Origin: Bryobacteraceae bacterium
Lineage (GTDB): Bacteria; Acidobacteriota; Terriglobia; Bryobacterales; Bryobacteraceae
Direction: 5' to 3'
Assembly: GCA_026002875.1 (NCBI GenBank)
Contig: BPGE01000001.1
Span: 62,001 to 126,000, forward strand
DNA: 64,000 nt
The notes under the pieces were generated by a model. That model was not told where the DNA came from. It saw nothing but the letters and a program-made list of their open reading frames with translations, and did not search any database. The stretch's first letter is position 1; the number at the start of each line of letters is the position of its first letter. This document shows positions 36,837-50,560 of this stretch, piece after piece. A program made the translations under genes and the position numbers.

Positions 36837-36866
36837 TTGCCAGCCTTGCGGGTTTCGGTGGATAAT
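36837..36866 (+). promoter_or_regulatory. Sigma-70-type promoter of clpX
   Basis: TTGCCA (36837-36842), an 18-base spacer and GATAAT (36861-36866) lie in the divergent region. Transcription would start near 36873, leaving a leader of about 60 bases before the GTG at 36933. Confidence 0.5.
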
Positions 36867-36890
36867 GAGGGCACGGGAACTGCGGGTTTC

Positions 36891-36911
36891 AGGGGGCGCA
36901 CCATGCCCCCT
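36891..36911 (+). repeat. Hairpin in the clpX leader
   Basis: AGGGGGC (36891-36897) pairs perfectly with GCCCCCT (36905-36911) around a 7-base loop. The stem ends 21 bases before the GTG and about 10 before GGGAGATG, so it lies just upstream of the ribosome-binding site. Confidence 0.45.
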
Positions 36912-36932
36912 TCTGGCGCAGGGAGATGATTT

Positions 36933-38198
36933 GTGAAGCGATCCCCGAGCGATGAAATACTCAGATGCTCGTTCTGCCATAAGAGCCAGGATGCGGTTGG
37001 GAAGCTGATTGCTTCCCCGAGCGACTACCCGAGAGCGTACATCTGCGACGAGTGCATTGCCGTCTGCAACTCGATCCTGGCTGACGACCGGCCGGAACGT
37101 CCGTACGGGGCGCCTCAGAAACTGCCCAAGCCGCTGGAGCTGAAAGAGTACCTCGACCAGTACGTCATCGGGCAGGAGTCCGCCAAGAAGAAGCTGGCCG
37201 TGGCGGTCTACAACCACTACAAGCGGATTCAGATGAACCGCCACAAGGTGGGCGAGGTCGAAGTTTCCAAGTCGAACATTCTCCTGATCGGTCCGACGGG
37301 CACGGGCAAGACCCTGCTTGCCCAGACTCTGGCGCGGATTCTGGACGTTCCGTTCGCGATCGTGGACGCGACGACGCTGACGGAGGCGGGATACGTCGGC
37401 GAGGACGTCGAGAACATCATCCTGAGACTGCTGCAGAACGCCGACTGGGACGTGCAGCGGTGCCAGACGGGGATCATTTACATCGACGAGATCGACAAGA
37501 TCTCCCGCAAGGACGAAAACCCGTCCATCACCCGCGACGTGTCGGGCGAGGGCGTGCAGCAGGCGCTGCTGAAAATCCTCGAGGGGACCATTGCCAACGT
37601 GCCGCCGCAGGGCGGACGGAAGCACCCGCATCAGGAGTTCACGCCGGTCGATACGACCAACATCCTTTTCATCTGCGGCGGAGCTTTCGTCGGGCTGGAA
37701 AAGATCATTGCGCGCCGCGTGGGCAAGAAGACGCTGGGCTTCAAGAGCGTCGAGGAAAACAAGGAAGCCGCGCGGGGCGGGCAGCACAGGGACATGGCGC
37801 TGCTCGAGCAGCTGCAGCCGGAAGATCTGATCAAGTTCGGCTTCATTCCCGAGTTCATCGGCAGGCTCCCGGTGGCGGCGGTGCTGGAGGATCTGGACCG
37901 GGATGCGCTGGTGCAGATCCTGGTGAAGCCGCGCAATGCGATCATCAAGCAGTACCAGAAGCTGTTCGAGTACGAAAATGTTAAACTGAAGTTCAGCGAC
38001 GACGCCCTGGAGGCGATCGCTGATCTGGCCCTGCAAAGAAAAGTGGGGGCGCGGGGCCTGCGCATGATCCTCGAAGAACTGATGCTGGACGTCATGTACT
38101 ATCTGCCGTCGTACAAGAAGGTGCGGGAGTTCCTCGTGACGCGGGAGATGGTGATGACGCAGAAGATCAACTGGGCATTGCTGGAAAAGGCCGGCTGA
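36933..38198 (+). CDS. clpX: ClpX, ATPase unfoldase of the ClpXP protease
   Basis: The 421-residue AAA+ protein has the N-terminal zinc domain (CSFC, then CDECIAVC, about 12-42), Walker A GPTGTGKT at 120-127, Walker [11 protein letters not shown] and a C-terminal small AAA domain. It unfolds tagged substrates and feeds them to ClpP, and recognises adaptors and SsrA tags through the zinc domain. Start GTG 36933 follows GGGAGATG; an ATG at 36926 is out of frame. clpP and tig, which often precede clpX, are not adjacent; an M28 peptidase lies there instead. lon follows 91 bases later. Confidence 0.97.
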   Translation: MKRSPSDEILRCSFCHKSQDAVGKLIASPSDYPRAYICDECIAVCNSILADDRPERPYGAPQKLPKPLELKEYLDQYVIGQESAKKKLAVAVYNHYKRIQMNRHKVGEVEVSKSNILLIGPTGTGKTLLAQTLARILDVPFAIVDATTLTEAGYVGEDVENIILRLLQNADWDVQRCQTGIIYIDEIDKISRKDENPSITRDVSGEGVQQALLKILEGTIANVPPQGGRKHPHQEFTPVDTTNILFICGGAFVGLEKIIARRVGKKTLGFKSVEENKEAARGGQHRDMALLEQLQPEDLIKFGFIPEFIGRLPVAAVLEDLDRDALVQILVKPRNAIIKQYQKLFEYENVKLKFSDDALEAIADLALQRKVGARGLRMILEELMLDVMYYLPSYKKVREFLVTREMVMTQKINWALLEKAG

Positions 38199-38289
38199 GG
38201 ATCTTCGATCGACGCGGCGTGGCAGGCCGGGCGCCGGGCGGCCCGGGTTCCCTGAAAGAAAGATTGTCCGGAAAGCCAATCATCAACCC

Positions 38290-40755
<2,466 letters not shown>

Positions 40756-41318
40756 GGGCGCCGGCGGAGCGTCGGAGACGTGCGTCCGCAAGCCAGATTC
40801 CTGCTGAGCGCGACGGACGCGCGGCAGTTTCCGCCGCCCGGCCTGCCCGAGGTGGCGTTCCTGGGGCGCAGCAATGTAGGGAAGTCGACCCTGCTGAACT
40901 GCCTCCTGGGGCAGAAACTGGCCCGGACTTCCAATACGCCCGGCAGGACGCAGGCCGTCAATTTCTTCGAAGTGGACGGCCGGGTGATCTTCGCCGATCT
41001 GCCCGGCTACGGATATGCAGAGGCCCCGAAAGCGGTGAAGAGGGGCTGGCAGGGGCTCGCCGAAAGCTACCTGCTCCACCGCGAGAGTTTGGCGCTGTGC
41101 TTCGTGCTGCTCGATGCGCGGCGCGGCTGGATGGAGAGCGATCTCCAGCTCAAGGAGTGGCTGGAGGCGCACTCCCGGCCGTACGCCGTCGTGGCGACGA
41201 AGACGGACAAGTTGAACCAGAAAGAACGAAACGAAAGCCAGAAAGCCATCCGCGGGCCATACCCGGACGGGGACCTGTTCTGGTTTTCGGGCCTGACAGG
41301 CCAAGGAGTGAAAGAGAT

Positions 41319-42857
<1,539 letters not shown>

Positions 42858-42883
42858 CACTGCAGGCCTTTCAGAAAGTGCAT

Positions 42884-42938
42884 CAACGCCCCGGTGGCTT
42901 GCGGGACCCGGGAAATCCTGCGGCCAGCCGGGGCGTTG
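42884..42938 (+). repeat. Perfect 11-base inverted repeat after rho
   Basis: CAACGCCCCGG (42884-42894) pairs with CCGGGGCGTTG (42928-42938) across 33 bases, 26 bases after the rho stop. The loop contains a smaller GGGACCCGGG palindrome. No T-run follows, so it may be a stabilising 3' end or a terminator that depends on Rho. Confidence 0.5.
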
Positions 42939-43011
42939 CTGTCCGGGCCGTTGCATTTCCAGGCAGAGGAGCCTGGGGCGTGGTTCTCTGCCGGCAGGGC
43001 ACAATGGAGAA

Positions 43012-44244
43012 ATGCCCGATCAGCACATTACCCGCCGCGGACTTCTGGGCGCTGTGGCAGGGCTGCCTCTCCGGGCGGAAATGCCGCCGGACGCCGGCGC
43101 GCCCGCCAGTGTCCAGGCGGATTCAGGCAATCTGTTCCCGACGATCGAGGCGCTTGCGCCGCCGGCGGAGTATCCGCTCTCGTTCCTTCAGCCGCGCTTC
43201 CGAGATGTGGAAGTGTGGCGGAGGGAGGCGCGGGCAGCGGTGCTTGCCGCGCTGGGACCCGCGCCTGCTCCCGTGGCGCCGCAGGCAGAGACGGTGGCGC
43301 GTTTCGAAGAGCGCGGCATCGTGTTCGAGAAGATCCTGTTCTCCACCGCGCCCGGCTTGCGCGTACCCGCGTATCTGCTGCGGCGCAAGGATCTGAGAAC
43401 GCCCGCGCCGGCGGTTGTCGATCTGCACTCGCACGGGGGGATGTTCCTGTTCGGCAAAGAAAAGGTCATCGACTTCAGCGACAACCACCCGGCGATGCAC
43501 GAGTATCACGAGGTGAATTACGGCGGGCGGCCCACGGCCACTGAGCTCGCGCGCCGCGGCTACGTGGTGATCACGATCGACGCCTTCCCTTTCGGCGAGC
43601 GCCGATATGTTGCGCCGGGCGAGCTGCCGGGCGGATGGGACCGCGCAAAGCTCAGCCTCGAGGACGTGAACAGGCTGAACGCGCAGTGCCGCGCGAAGGA
43701 ATCGACGATCGTGAAGACACTAACCTATGCGGGTCTCACGTGGCCGGGCGTCACCGCGTGGGATGACATCCGCACGGTCGATTATCTCTGCACGCGGCCC
43801 GAGGTGGATACGAAGCGCATCGGCTGCGTTGGAGTCTCTTTTGGCGGATGGCGCTCGCTGTTCCTGGGCGCGCTGGATGAGCGGATCCGCGCCTGCTGCA
43901 TCGCGGGGTTCATGTCCACGGTGCGGCCGATGATGAGGGCGCACATGGACACGCATTCGTTTGTGCACTTCGTGCCCGGACTGCACCGGCAGCTGGACCT
44001 GCCGGACGCGGCCGGGCTGCGCGCCGGGCGGCCGCTGATGGTGCAGCAATGCCGGGGCGACGCGCTGTTCCCGCCGGAGGGAATGCAGGCCTCGGTAGAC
44101 AAGATCGGAGCCGTGTACTCGAAGGCTGGCGCGAAAGAACTCTTCGCGGCGCGCTTCTACGACGGACCGCACCGCTTCGATGTGCCGATGCAGGAAGACG
44201 CCTTTGCGTGGCTCGACCAGTGGCTGAAACCGGAACCGGTCTGA
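43012..44244 (+). CDS. Tat-exported alpha/beta hydrolase (dienelactone hydrolase/acetyl-xylan-esterase-like)
   Basis: The 410-residue protein begins MPDQHITRRGLLGAVAGLPL, a twin-arginine signal. The hydrolase fold shows VVDLHSHGG (oxyanion side), the nucleophile elbow GVSFGG, an Asp in QQCRGDALFPPEG and the His in DGPHRFDV. It resembles large dienelactone-hydrolase or acetyl-esterase enzymes of soil bacteria, probably de-esterifying plant polymers outside the cytoplasm; the substrate is not visible. GGAG precedes the ATG. Confidence 0.82.
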   Translation: MPDQHITRRGLLGAVAGLPLRAEMPPDAGAPASVQADSGNLFPTIEALAPPAEYPLSFLQPRFRDVEVWRREARAAVLAALGPAPAPVAPQAETVARFEERGIVFEKILFSTAPGLRVPAYLLRRKDLRTPAPAVVDLHSHGGMFLFGKEKVIDFSDNHPAMHEYHEVNYGGRPTATELARRGYVVITIDAFPFGERRYVAPGELPGGWDRAKLSLEDVNRLNAQCRAKESTIVKTLTYAGLTWPGVTAWDDIRTVDYLCTRPEVDTKRIGCVGVSFGGWRSLFLGALDERIRACCIAGFMSTVRPMMRAHMDTHSFVHFVPGLHRQLDLPDAAGLRAGRPLMVQQCRGDALFPPEGMQASVDKIGAVYSKAGAKELFAARFYDGPHRFDVPMQEDAFAWLDQWLKPEPV

Positions 44245-44262
44245 TTGAAGGCGCGGCGAGGG

Positions 44263-47200
44263 TCAGGCGATATCGTCAAACCAGCGATAGATGGCGGGCA
44301 GAACCACCAGTGTCAGCGCGGTGGAGGAGATCAGCCCGCCAATGACGACAACGGCGAGGGGTTTCTGGACTTCCGAGCCGGGTCCGGTGGCGAACAGGAA
44401 GGGGATGAGGCCCAGAGCGGCGATGGTGGCCGTCATCATGACCGGACGGAACCGTTGCGAGGCGCCGCGCATGACGGCCTCGGCCACGTCGAGCCCTGTT
44501 TCGCGCAGGCTGCGGATCTGACTCACGAGTACGACGCCATTGAGCACTGCGATGCCCCAGAGGGCGATGAAGCCCACGGAGGCGGGCACCGAGAGATACA
44601 TGTCCGTCAGGTAGAGCGCCACGACGCCGCCGATGGAGGCGAACGGCAGCACGGAGATGATGAGAAACGCCGGACGCAGGGACTGGAACAGGAGGAACAG
44701 CAGGAAGTAAATGATGCCGATCGTGACGGGCACGATGATCATGAGGTGGCCGCGGGCGCGTTCCAGATTTTCGAACTGTCCGCCGAACTCGAAATAGTAG
44801 CCGGACGGCAGGGAGACTTTTTCCCGCAGTGCAGTCTGAAGTTCCGCCACGTAGCCGCCGAGGTCGCGGTCGCGAATGTTGATGCCGACCACTACCCGGC
44901 GCCGCCCTCCTTCGCGCCGCACCTGCGACAGGCCTTCCTGAATGCGGATATCGGCGAGAGCGGAAAGCGGCACATCCGCGCCTGTGGGCGTTTCCATGAG
45001 GATCGAGCGGATGCTTTCCACGGAATTGCGGAAGCGTTCCGGATAGCGGACCACGGCCTCGAAGCGCCGCTCGCCCTCGTAGATTTCCGTCGCGGGCTTG
45101 CCGCCGACGGCGGCGGCGATGACGTCGTTGACGTCCTCGATGTTCAGGCCATAGCGTGCGATGGCGGCGCGGTCGATGGTGGCGTCGATGTTCATCTGGC
45201 CAGCCACGCGGTCGATCTTGACGTCGCCCGTGCCGCGGATGCGGAGCGCGACGCGGGCCGTCTCGCGGGCAGCCTTCAGCAACTGATCGAGATCGTCTCC
45301 GAAGATTTTCACGGCGACGTCGGCGCGGACGCCCGTGACCATCTCATCCACACGGTCCGAGATGGGCTGGGCCATTACGACGTTGACGCCCGGGAAACGA
45401 TTCAGAATCTCGCGGACCCTGTCTTCGATCATCTCCTGCGTGATGCCGGGGCGCTCCTTGAGCGGCAGGAGCTGGATCATCATGTCGGTCTCGTTGTAGC
45501 CGGCGGGGTCGACGGGAGATTCGCCGCGGCCGAGACGGGACACGACGTGCTTGACGCCGGGGATCTTGCGGATCTCGCGCACGGCTTCTGCTTCCATCTG
45601 CAGGGACTCGTCCAGGCTGATGTTCGGCGCGCGGTCCATGTTGGGCGAGATGGTGCCCTCTTTGAATTCCGGGATGAAGGACGTGCCGAGGAAAGGAACC
45701 AGCGCGAGCGAGCCCGCGAAGAGCAGGACAGCCACGGACGCAGTGATGACCGGATTGCGGAGTGCGCGCGTCGCCAGAATCAGATAGAAGCGTTTGCTCC
45801 AGCGGACGAAGAAGGTCTCGTGCTCGGAGCCGCCTTTCAGGAAGAACGAGCAGAGCACAGGGGAAAGAACGAGCGAGACAACCAGAGAAACAGCCAGCGC
45901 GATGGCGATGGTGTATGCGAGGGGGGAAAACATCTTCCCCTCCATGCCCTGCAGCGTCATCAGCGGCAGGAACACGACGATGATAACCGTGATGCCAAAG
46001 ATGACCGGCGTGCCGACTTCCATCACGGAATCGAGGATGACGCGCGATTTCGGCTCGTCTTTCCTGTGGCCTAATTGCGCGAAGACGTTTTCGACGATGA
46101 CCACAGAGCCGTCCACCATCAGCCCGATGGCGATGGCCAATCCGCCCAGCGACATGAGATTGGCGCTCATTCCCGTGCGTTCCATCACGAGGAACGTGAC
46201 GGCTGGCGTCAGGATGAGGGTGGCGATCACGATGACGGAGGAGCGGAGGTCGCCCAGGAACAGGAACAGCACGATGACGACGAGCACGATGCCTTCCTGC
46301 AGGACGCGGGCGATGGTGGCCAGCGCGGCGTCGACCAGCTCCGAGCGGTCGTAGTAGGGAACGATCTGCAGGCCGTCCGGGAGCATGTTGTTGCTGTTGA
46401 TCTGCTCCACGCGCTCCTTGATGCGGCTGACGATCTCCTTGGCGTTGCCGCCGGCAATCATCGAGACAATGCCGCCGACGGCTTCCGTGTAACCGCCCTT
46501 GAGCATGGCGCCGTAGCGGACTTCCTCGCCGATCCGGACTTCCGCCAGGTCGCGCAGGTAGACGGGCGTATTGCGGAATTCCTTGATGACGATGGAGCGG
46601 ATGTCTTCGATGTTGCGCAGCAGACCGAGTCCGCGGACGAGGAAGACTTCCGGACCCTGCGGGAGAATGCCGCCGCTCGTGTTTTCGTTGTTGCGGCTCA
46701 GCGCCCGGTGGACGTCGGCGATGGTGACGCCGTAGTACCGCATTTTGACGGGATCGACGAGCACCTGATACTGGCGCACGTAACCGCCGGTGCTGTTGAT
46801 CTCGGCGACGCCCGCCACGGAGCGCAGCAGCGGCCGCACGACCCAGTCCTGGATGGTGCGGCGTTCCATCAGTTCTTCCTTCGTCAGGGCCCGCTCGCCG
46901 TCGCCGGGCTTTTCGAGCGTGTACTGGTAGACCTCGCTCAATGCGGTCGCCACGGGCCCAAGCACGGGATTCACGCCGGCCGGCAGGCGGGAACGGACTT
47001 CGTCCAAACGTTCCGAGACGAGCTGCCGGGCGAAGTAAACGGGCGTGTCGTCAGTGAAAACCAGGGTGATGATGGACAGGCCCGGCTCATTCTGCGAACG
47101 CATCTCTGTCATGCCCGGCAAGCCGGTCATGCCGATTTCGATCGGAATGGTGGCCAGCCTCTCCACTTCGTCCGGAGAGCGGCCCGGAACGACCGTTGCG

Positions 47201-47346
47201 ACCTGCACCTGAACGTTGGTGACGTCAGGGAAGGCGTCAACCGGGAGCTTGCGGAAGGCGTCGATGCTCAGGCCGAGCAGGCCAAGGGAAATCACGATGA
47301 CGACAGCCCGGTGACGCAGAGCAGCACTGACAAGCGGTTTGAGCAT
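44263..47346 (-). CDS. czcA: CusA/CzcA-type RND heavy-metal efflux pump
   Basis: The 1027-residue inner-membrane pump has the RND layout: a first membrane segment, large periplasmic loops and 12 helices. It shows the HME-branch opening RKLPVDAFPDVTNVQVQV and the proton-relay helix GLMVDGSVVIVENVF (Asp and Glu). It exports metal cations such as Cu/Ag or Co/Zn/Cd with the adaptor and outer-membrane proteins encoded just upstream. The ion cannot be decided by eye. The start follows the adaptor stop by 9 bases. Confidence 0.93.
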   Translation of the reverse strand: MLKPLVSAALRHRAVVIVISLGLLGLSIDAFRKLPVDAFPDVTNVQVQVATVVPGRSPDEVERLATIPIEIGMTGLPGMTEMRSQNEPGLSIITLVFTDDTPVYFARQLVSERLDEVRSRLPAGVNPVLGPVATALSEVYQYTLEKPGDGERALTKEELMERRTIQDWVVRPLLRSVAGVAEINSTGGYVRQYQVLVDPVKMRYYGVTIADVHRALSRNNENTSGGILPQGPEVFLVRGLGLLRNIEDIRSIVIKEFRNTPVYLRDLAEVRIGEEVRYGAMLKGGYTEAVGGIVSMIAGGNAKEIVSRIKERVEQINSNNMLPDGLQIVPYYDRSELVDAALATIARVLQEGIVLVVIVLFLFLGDLRSSVIVIATLILTPAVTFLVMERTGMSANLMSLGGLAIAIGLMVDGSVVIVENVFAQLGHRKDEPKSRVILDSVMEVGTPVIFGITVIIVVFLPLMTLQGMEGKMFSPLAYTIAIALAVSLVVSLVLSPVLCSFFLKGGSEHETFFVRWSKRFYLILATRALRNPVITASVAVLLFAGSLALVPFLGTSFIPEFKEGTISPNMDRAPNISLDESLQMEAEAVREIRKIPGVKHVVSRLGRGESPVDPAGYNETDMMIQLLPLKERPGITQEMIEDRVREILNRFPGVNVVMAQPISDRVDEMVTGVRADVAVKIFGDDLDQLLKAARETARVALRIRGTGDVKIDRVAGQMNIDATIDRAAIARYGLNIEDVNDVIAAAVGGKPATEIYEGERRFEAVVRYPERFRNSVESIRSILMETPTGADVPLSALADIRIQEGLSQVRREGGRRRVVVGINIRDRDLGGYVAELQTALREKVSLPSGYYFEFGGQFENLERARGHLMIIVPVTIGIIYFLLFLLFQSLRPAFLIISVLPFASIGGVVALYLTDMYLSVPASVGFIALWGIAVLNGVVLVSQIRSLRETGLDVAEAVMRGASQRFRPVMMTATIAALGLIPFLFATGPGSEVQKPLAVVVIGGLISSTALTLVVLPAIYRWFDDIA

Positions 47347-47355
47347 GGCCAGGCC

Positions 47356-48516
47356 TCAGTCCGAGCCGCGGATATTGCGCCGGCGCCGTTCATTGTTGAG
47401 ATGAAAGGCGCCAGAGATCACGACATCCTTGCCGGCGATGTCAGGTTCCAAGACCGCGCGCCCGAAACGGCCGGCCGGCTCCGAGACCACGGGCGTGAGG
47501 ATAAAGCGGTCCGCATCCGCCCGGACGAAAACGAACTCCTCGCCGCCTTCACGAACGAACGCTTCCTGAGGCAGGCACAGCCGCTGCTGCGGGTGTCCAT
47601 GCAGGGTCATCGTGGCCAGCATGGCGGGCTTGAACAGCTTGTTGGGATTCGGCAGCTCCACGCGCACGAAGACGGTGCGTGTCTCCGGGTTGACGAGCGG
47701 GCTGACGAAGGAAATTCGGGAGGAAATACGCCTGCCCGGCAACGCATCGAATTCGACTGTGACGGGCAGTCCCACCGAGACATGGCCGATCTCCTTCTCC
47801 GGAACGTCAGCGACAACCCAGACTTGGCTCAGATCGGTGATCTCGAAGATGGTGTCCGCCGGCTGAACGACCTGTCCGACTGCGGCGCGCCGGCCGAGCA
47901 CAGTGCCGTCGCGGTTGGAAGTCACCACCGCCAGGGATTTCAGGGCTCGCGTCTTCTCAAGCTCCTGGATGGCCTCCGGCGGCATCCCGAGGAGAGCCAG
48001 CTCCTCGCGGGCAGCTTCCAGCTCAGCGGTGGCCTGCGTCAGCTCCGCTTCCCGGCGCTGCAGCTCGGCAGCGCCGATGACGTCAGCCTGAAGCAGTGTT
48101 TTGGCGCGGGCGACAGCGCGCTCAGCCACCATCCTCTGCGACAGAGCCTTCAGCAGTTCGAGCTGCGCTTCGTTCAGTCCCGTGCTGTAGAGCAAGGCCA
48201 GACGCTGCCCCTGGCGCACATCCTGGCCCTCCTCGACGAGGACTTCCGTGATCCTGCCAAGGACGGGAGATCCGATGCGGCTTGTGCGCGTTGCATCCAC
48301 TTCTACACGGGCAGACACGGAAAGGTCTGCGGCGACATCGCGATATTCAGGTTGTCCGATGCGGATTCTCTGGCGGAGAGTGTCGTCGAGCACGATGCTG
48401 TTCGGATCCGCAGCGGCGGCAGACTGGGGCGATGGGGCGGACGGGCGGGCGTCCTTCGAGCAGCCCGTCGTCAGGACGGCGGCAGCGATCAGAAAAACAG
48501 GCAACAGGGGTCTCAT
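47356..48516 (-). CDS. czcB: RND efflux periplasmic adaptor (CusB/CzcB-like), lipoprotein
   Basis: The 386-residue protein starts with a lipoprotein signal (MRPLLPVFLIAAAVLTTGC). It has a split lipoyl domain (VLGRITEVLVEEGQDVRQGQ and TVLGRRAAVGQVVQPADT), a helical hairpin between them (LSQRMVAERAVARAKTLL onward) and a beta-barrel (VWVVADVPEKEIGHV). It links the inner-membrane pump to the outer-membrane channel. ATG 48516 starts the signal and follows AGGAAGTGA. The longer frame overlaps the upstream gene and is rejected. Confidence 0.92.
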   Translation of the reverse strand: MRPLLPVFLIAAAVLTTGCSKDARPSAPSPQSAAAADPNSIVLDDTLRQRIRIGQPEYRDVAADLSVSARVEVDATRTSRIGSPVLGRITEVLVEEGQDVRQGQRLALLYSTGLNEAQLELLKALSQRMVAERAVARAKTLLQADVIGAAELQRREAELTQATAELEAAREELALLGMPPEAIQELEKTRALKSLAVVTSNRDGTVLGRRAAVGQVVQPADTIFEITDLSQVWVVADVPEKEIGHVSVGLPVTVEFDALPGRRISSRISFVSPLVNPETRTVFVRVELPNPNKLFKPAMLATMTLHGHPQQRLCLPQEAFVREGGEEFVFVRADADRFILTPVVSEPAGRFGRAVLEPDIAGKDVVISGAFHLNNERRRRNIRGSD

Positions 48517-48526
48517 CAGCCGGAAG

Positions 48527-49786
48527 TCACTTCCTGTAGAGAGTCGTGGGATCGATGCCGCGGAACTCATCGAGGTCAACGAGCGCTGCCTGGCGATCGA
48601 ACCGCGCGTTGAGAAGTTCGACACGGGCGGACCGCAGAAGCCGCTGGGCGTCCAGCACCTCGAGAATCCCGCGCTCTCCCAACTGAAAGGCCGTTTGCGC
48701 TGCCTTCAACGCCGCTTCGGCTTCCGGCAGAACGCCCTTTTCGTACGCCCTGATCTGCTCTTCGGCTTCTTCCAGACGCCGGTAGGCGCCTTCCAGGGCG
48801 GCCAGCAGTTCGATGCGCCGCAACTCCTCGTTCGCCGCAGCTTCCCTGAGGGCAGCCTGGGCTTCCGCGATCGGGCCTTCCCGGCGGTTCCAGAGAGGGA
48901 TCGGAATGTCGATGCCGACGCGGAAATTCGGCACGTCGGGATACCGTTCGTAATCCGTCCGCACCGTGGGCTGCGGAAGGCGCAAGGATTTTTCGAAGGA
49001 GACTCGCGATTCCGCCCGGATTTTCTCGCTGCGCGCCAGGCGCAGCGCGGGGTGATCCTGAACAGCGTCAGCGCTGATCCTGTCCAGCGAAGGCAGAAGG
49101 GCGACCGGCTCCGGTTCGCCCGAAAGGCTGACTTCTCCATCCAGCGGAGCTCCCACGGCAGCCCGGAAAGCGGCCAGAGCGGAGACGCGCCGGATCCGGG
49201 CCGCATTCACCTGGGCGCGCGCGCTGGCAATTTCGGCGTCAGCGCGCACGAGCTCCAGGCGAGCGGCTTCTCCGACTTCCACCTGGACAGCCACGCGTTT
49301 CCGCAAAGACTCAACCAGTGCGAGGTTTTCCTGAAGCAGCGCCAGCTCCGCATCCCGCCGCAGGACCTCATAGAAGGTCCTTCGCACCTGGCTGAGCACG
49401 GCGATGCGGCGGACCTGGCGTTGCATTTCCGCCACCTCCCTGTTCCGCTCCGCCAGGCCGATGCGCGACGGGCGCAGGGAGCCAAGTTCCAGCGGCTGCT
49501 GGAAACTCAGGATTTGCACCATGCCCGTGACATTGCCCGGCACCCGAACCATCTGACGGCCGGTCTGGGTGCTGGCGAAGGGGTTGGGGTAAGCTCGCGC
49601 TGTTGTGATTCCTGCTTCCGCAGCGTCTACAACGGCCGCGGCTGCAGTCAGCGCCGGGTTATTTTTCTCTGCAAGCTCGAGCGCGTCCCGAAGGGTGAGC
49701 GGAAGCTGCGCCATGGCGGCCTCGGCCAGCATGGCGAGAACGAGACACGAGCGGGAGAAAACGCACGAAGAACCGGATCCGCGCAT
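48527..49786 (-). CDS. czcC: TolC/CzcC-type outer-membrane efflux protein
   Basis: The 419-residue protein has a signal peptide ending AEAAMA-Q and two TolC repeats of long coiled helices (LTLRDALELAEKNNPAL, then DRISADAVQDHPALRLARSEKI) with a beta region (FRVGIDIPIPLWNR). It forms the outer-membrane channel of the efflux pump. ATG 49786 gives a compact signal peptide. A GTG at 49804 adds six residues, and neither has a strong ribosome-binding site. It is the first gene of the operon. Confidence 0.9.
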   Translation of the reverse strand: MRGSGSSCVFSRSCLVLAMLAEAAMAQLPLTLRDALELAEKNNPALTAAAAVVDAAEAGITTARAYPNPFASTQTGRQMVRVPGNVTGMVQILSFQQPLELGSLRPSRIGLAERNREVAEMQRQVRRIAVLSQVRRTFYEVLRRDAELALLQENLALVESLRKRVAVQVEVGEAARLELVRADAEIASARAQVNAARIRRVSALAAFRAAVGAPLDGEVSLSGEPEPVALLPSLDRISADAVQDHPALRLARSEKIRAESRVSFEKSLRLPQPTVRTDYERYPDVPNFRVGIDIPIPLWNRREGPIAEAQAALREAAANEELRRIELLAALEGAYRRLEEAEEQIRAYEKGVLPEAEAALKAAQTAFQLGERGILEVLDAQRLLRSARVELLNARFDRQAALVDLDEFRGIDPTTLYRK

Positions 49787-49912
49787 CGGGAGAAACTCAG
49801 GCACTTCTACAGAGGGCGCCTACTGACAATCAGCGTGAATTTTAATCCTAACACGGCGCCTGATGAGCTTTCGGAAGCGATATGAGGGGGTGCCCACGGT
49901 CCCCGCACGTGG

Positions 49913-50530
49913 TCAGCCGGGAAAAGGCGCAGGCGACGACAGGGCATGTTGGAGAAGATGCAGATATTCCTGCGCAGGGATTTCACATGCGCCGAACTGC
50001 GCCAGATGGGGCGTCCAGTACTGCACGTCGAACAGCGTGAAGCCGGCGGCGCGGAGGCGCTCCAGCAGGGTGACGAGCGCGACTTTGGACATATCCGTCA
50101 CGCGGTGGAACTTCGACTCGGCGAAAAACGCCCCGCCGAGATGCACGCCGAAGATGCCGCCGGCGAGCTGATCGTTCACCCACACTTCCAGCGAGTGAGC
50201 CTTCCCCATGCGGTGCATCTCCTCGTAGACGGCGCGCAGCTTCGGCGTGATCCAGACGCCGGGGCGGGACGCGCATGCCTGCACGACCTCGGAAAACGCC
50301 CTGTCCGCCGTGATCGTAAACGCCCCGCGGCGCAGGGTGCGGCGCAACGAGGCTGGCACGTGGAATGAATCGAGCGGGATGATGCAGCGCGGATCCGGCC
50401 GGTGCCATGTGAAGGCGCGCTCGCCTTCATGGCCCATCGGGAAGATGCCGGTCCGGTAGCCCTCTTCCAGCGATTCGCAAGTCACCGAGAAAGTGACTTT
50501 GACAATGTCGAGCACAGCCCCCTCGTTCAC
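49913..50530 (-). CDS. aat: Leucyl/phenylalanyl-tRNA-protein transferase
   Basis: The 205-residue enzyme adds Leu or Phe to proteins with N-terminal Arg or Lys and so marks them for ClpS-ClpAP degradation. Family blocks are YRTGIFPMGHEGERAFTWHRPDPRCIIPLDSFHVP, ITPKLRAVYEEMHRMGKAHSLEVW, LAGGIFGVHLGGAFFAESKFHRVTDMSKVAL and LFDVQYWTPHLAQFGA. The GTG 50530 start has an AGG just upstream. It lies upstream of the metal-efflux genes on the same strand, with no functional link visible. Confidence 0.94.
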   Translation of the reverse strand: MNEGAVLDIVKVTFSVTCESLEEGYRTGIFPMGHEGERAFTWHRPDPRCIIPLDSFHVPASLRRTLRRGAFTITADRAFSEVVQACASRPGVWITPKLRAVYEEMHRMGKAHSLEVWVNDQLAGGIFGVHLGGAFFAESKFHRVTDMSKVALVTLLERLRAAGFTLFDVQYWTPHLAQFGACEIPAQEYLHLLQHALSSPAPFPG

Positions 50531-50554
50531 CTGCGGACGCGATCCGGATAGAAT
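50526..50554 (+). promoter_or_regulatory. Promoter TTCACC-N17-TAGAAT of the Gfo/Idh gene, apparently leaderless
   Basis: TTCACC (50526-50531), a 17-base spacer and TAGAAT (50549-50554) are followed after 6 bases by ATG 50561. This is the best -35/-10 pair among the start-proximal elements. Transcription would begin at about the A of the ATG. The -35 overlaps the start codon of divergent aat. Confidence 0.5.
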
Positions 50555-50560
50555 GCGCCC

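Noticed and set aside
44245-48612. Long plus-strand open frames opposite the metal-efflux operon (609 and 845 codons)
   Set aside because: They mirror the czcA and czcB codons, lack any recognisable motif and are His/Asp/Gly-rich, as expected from reverse-strand reading.
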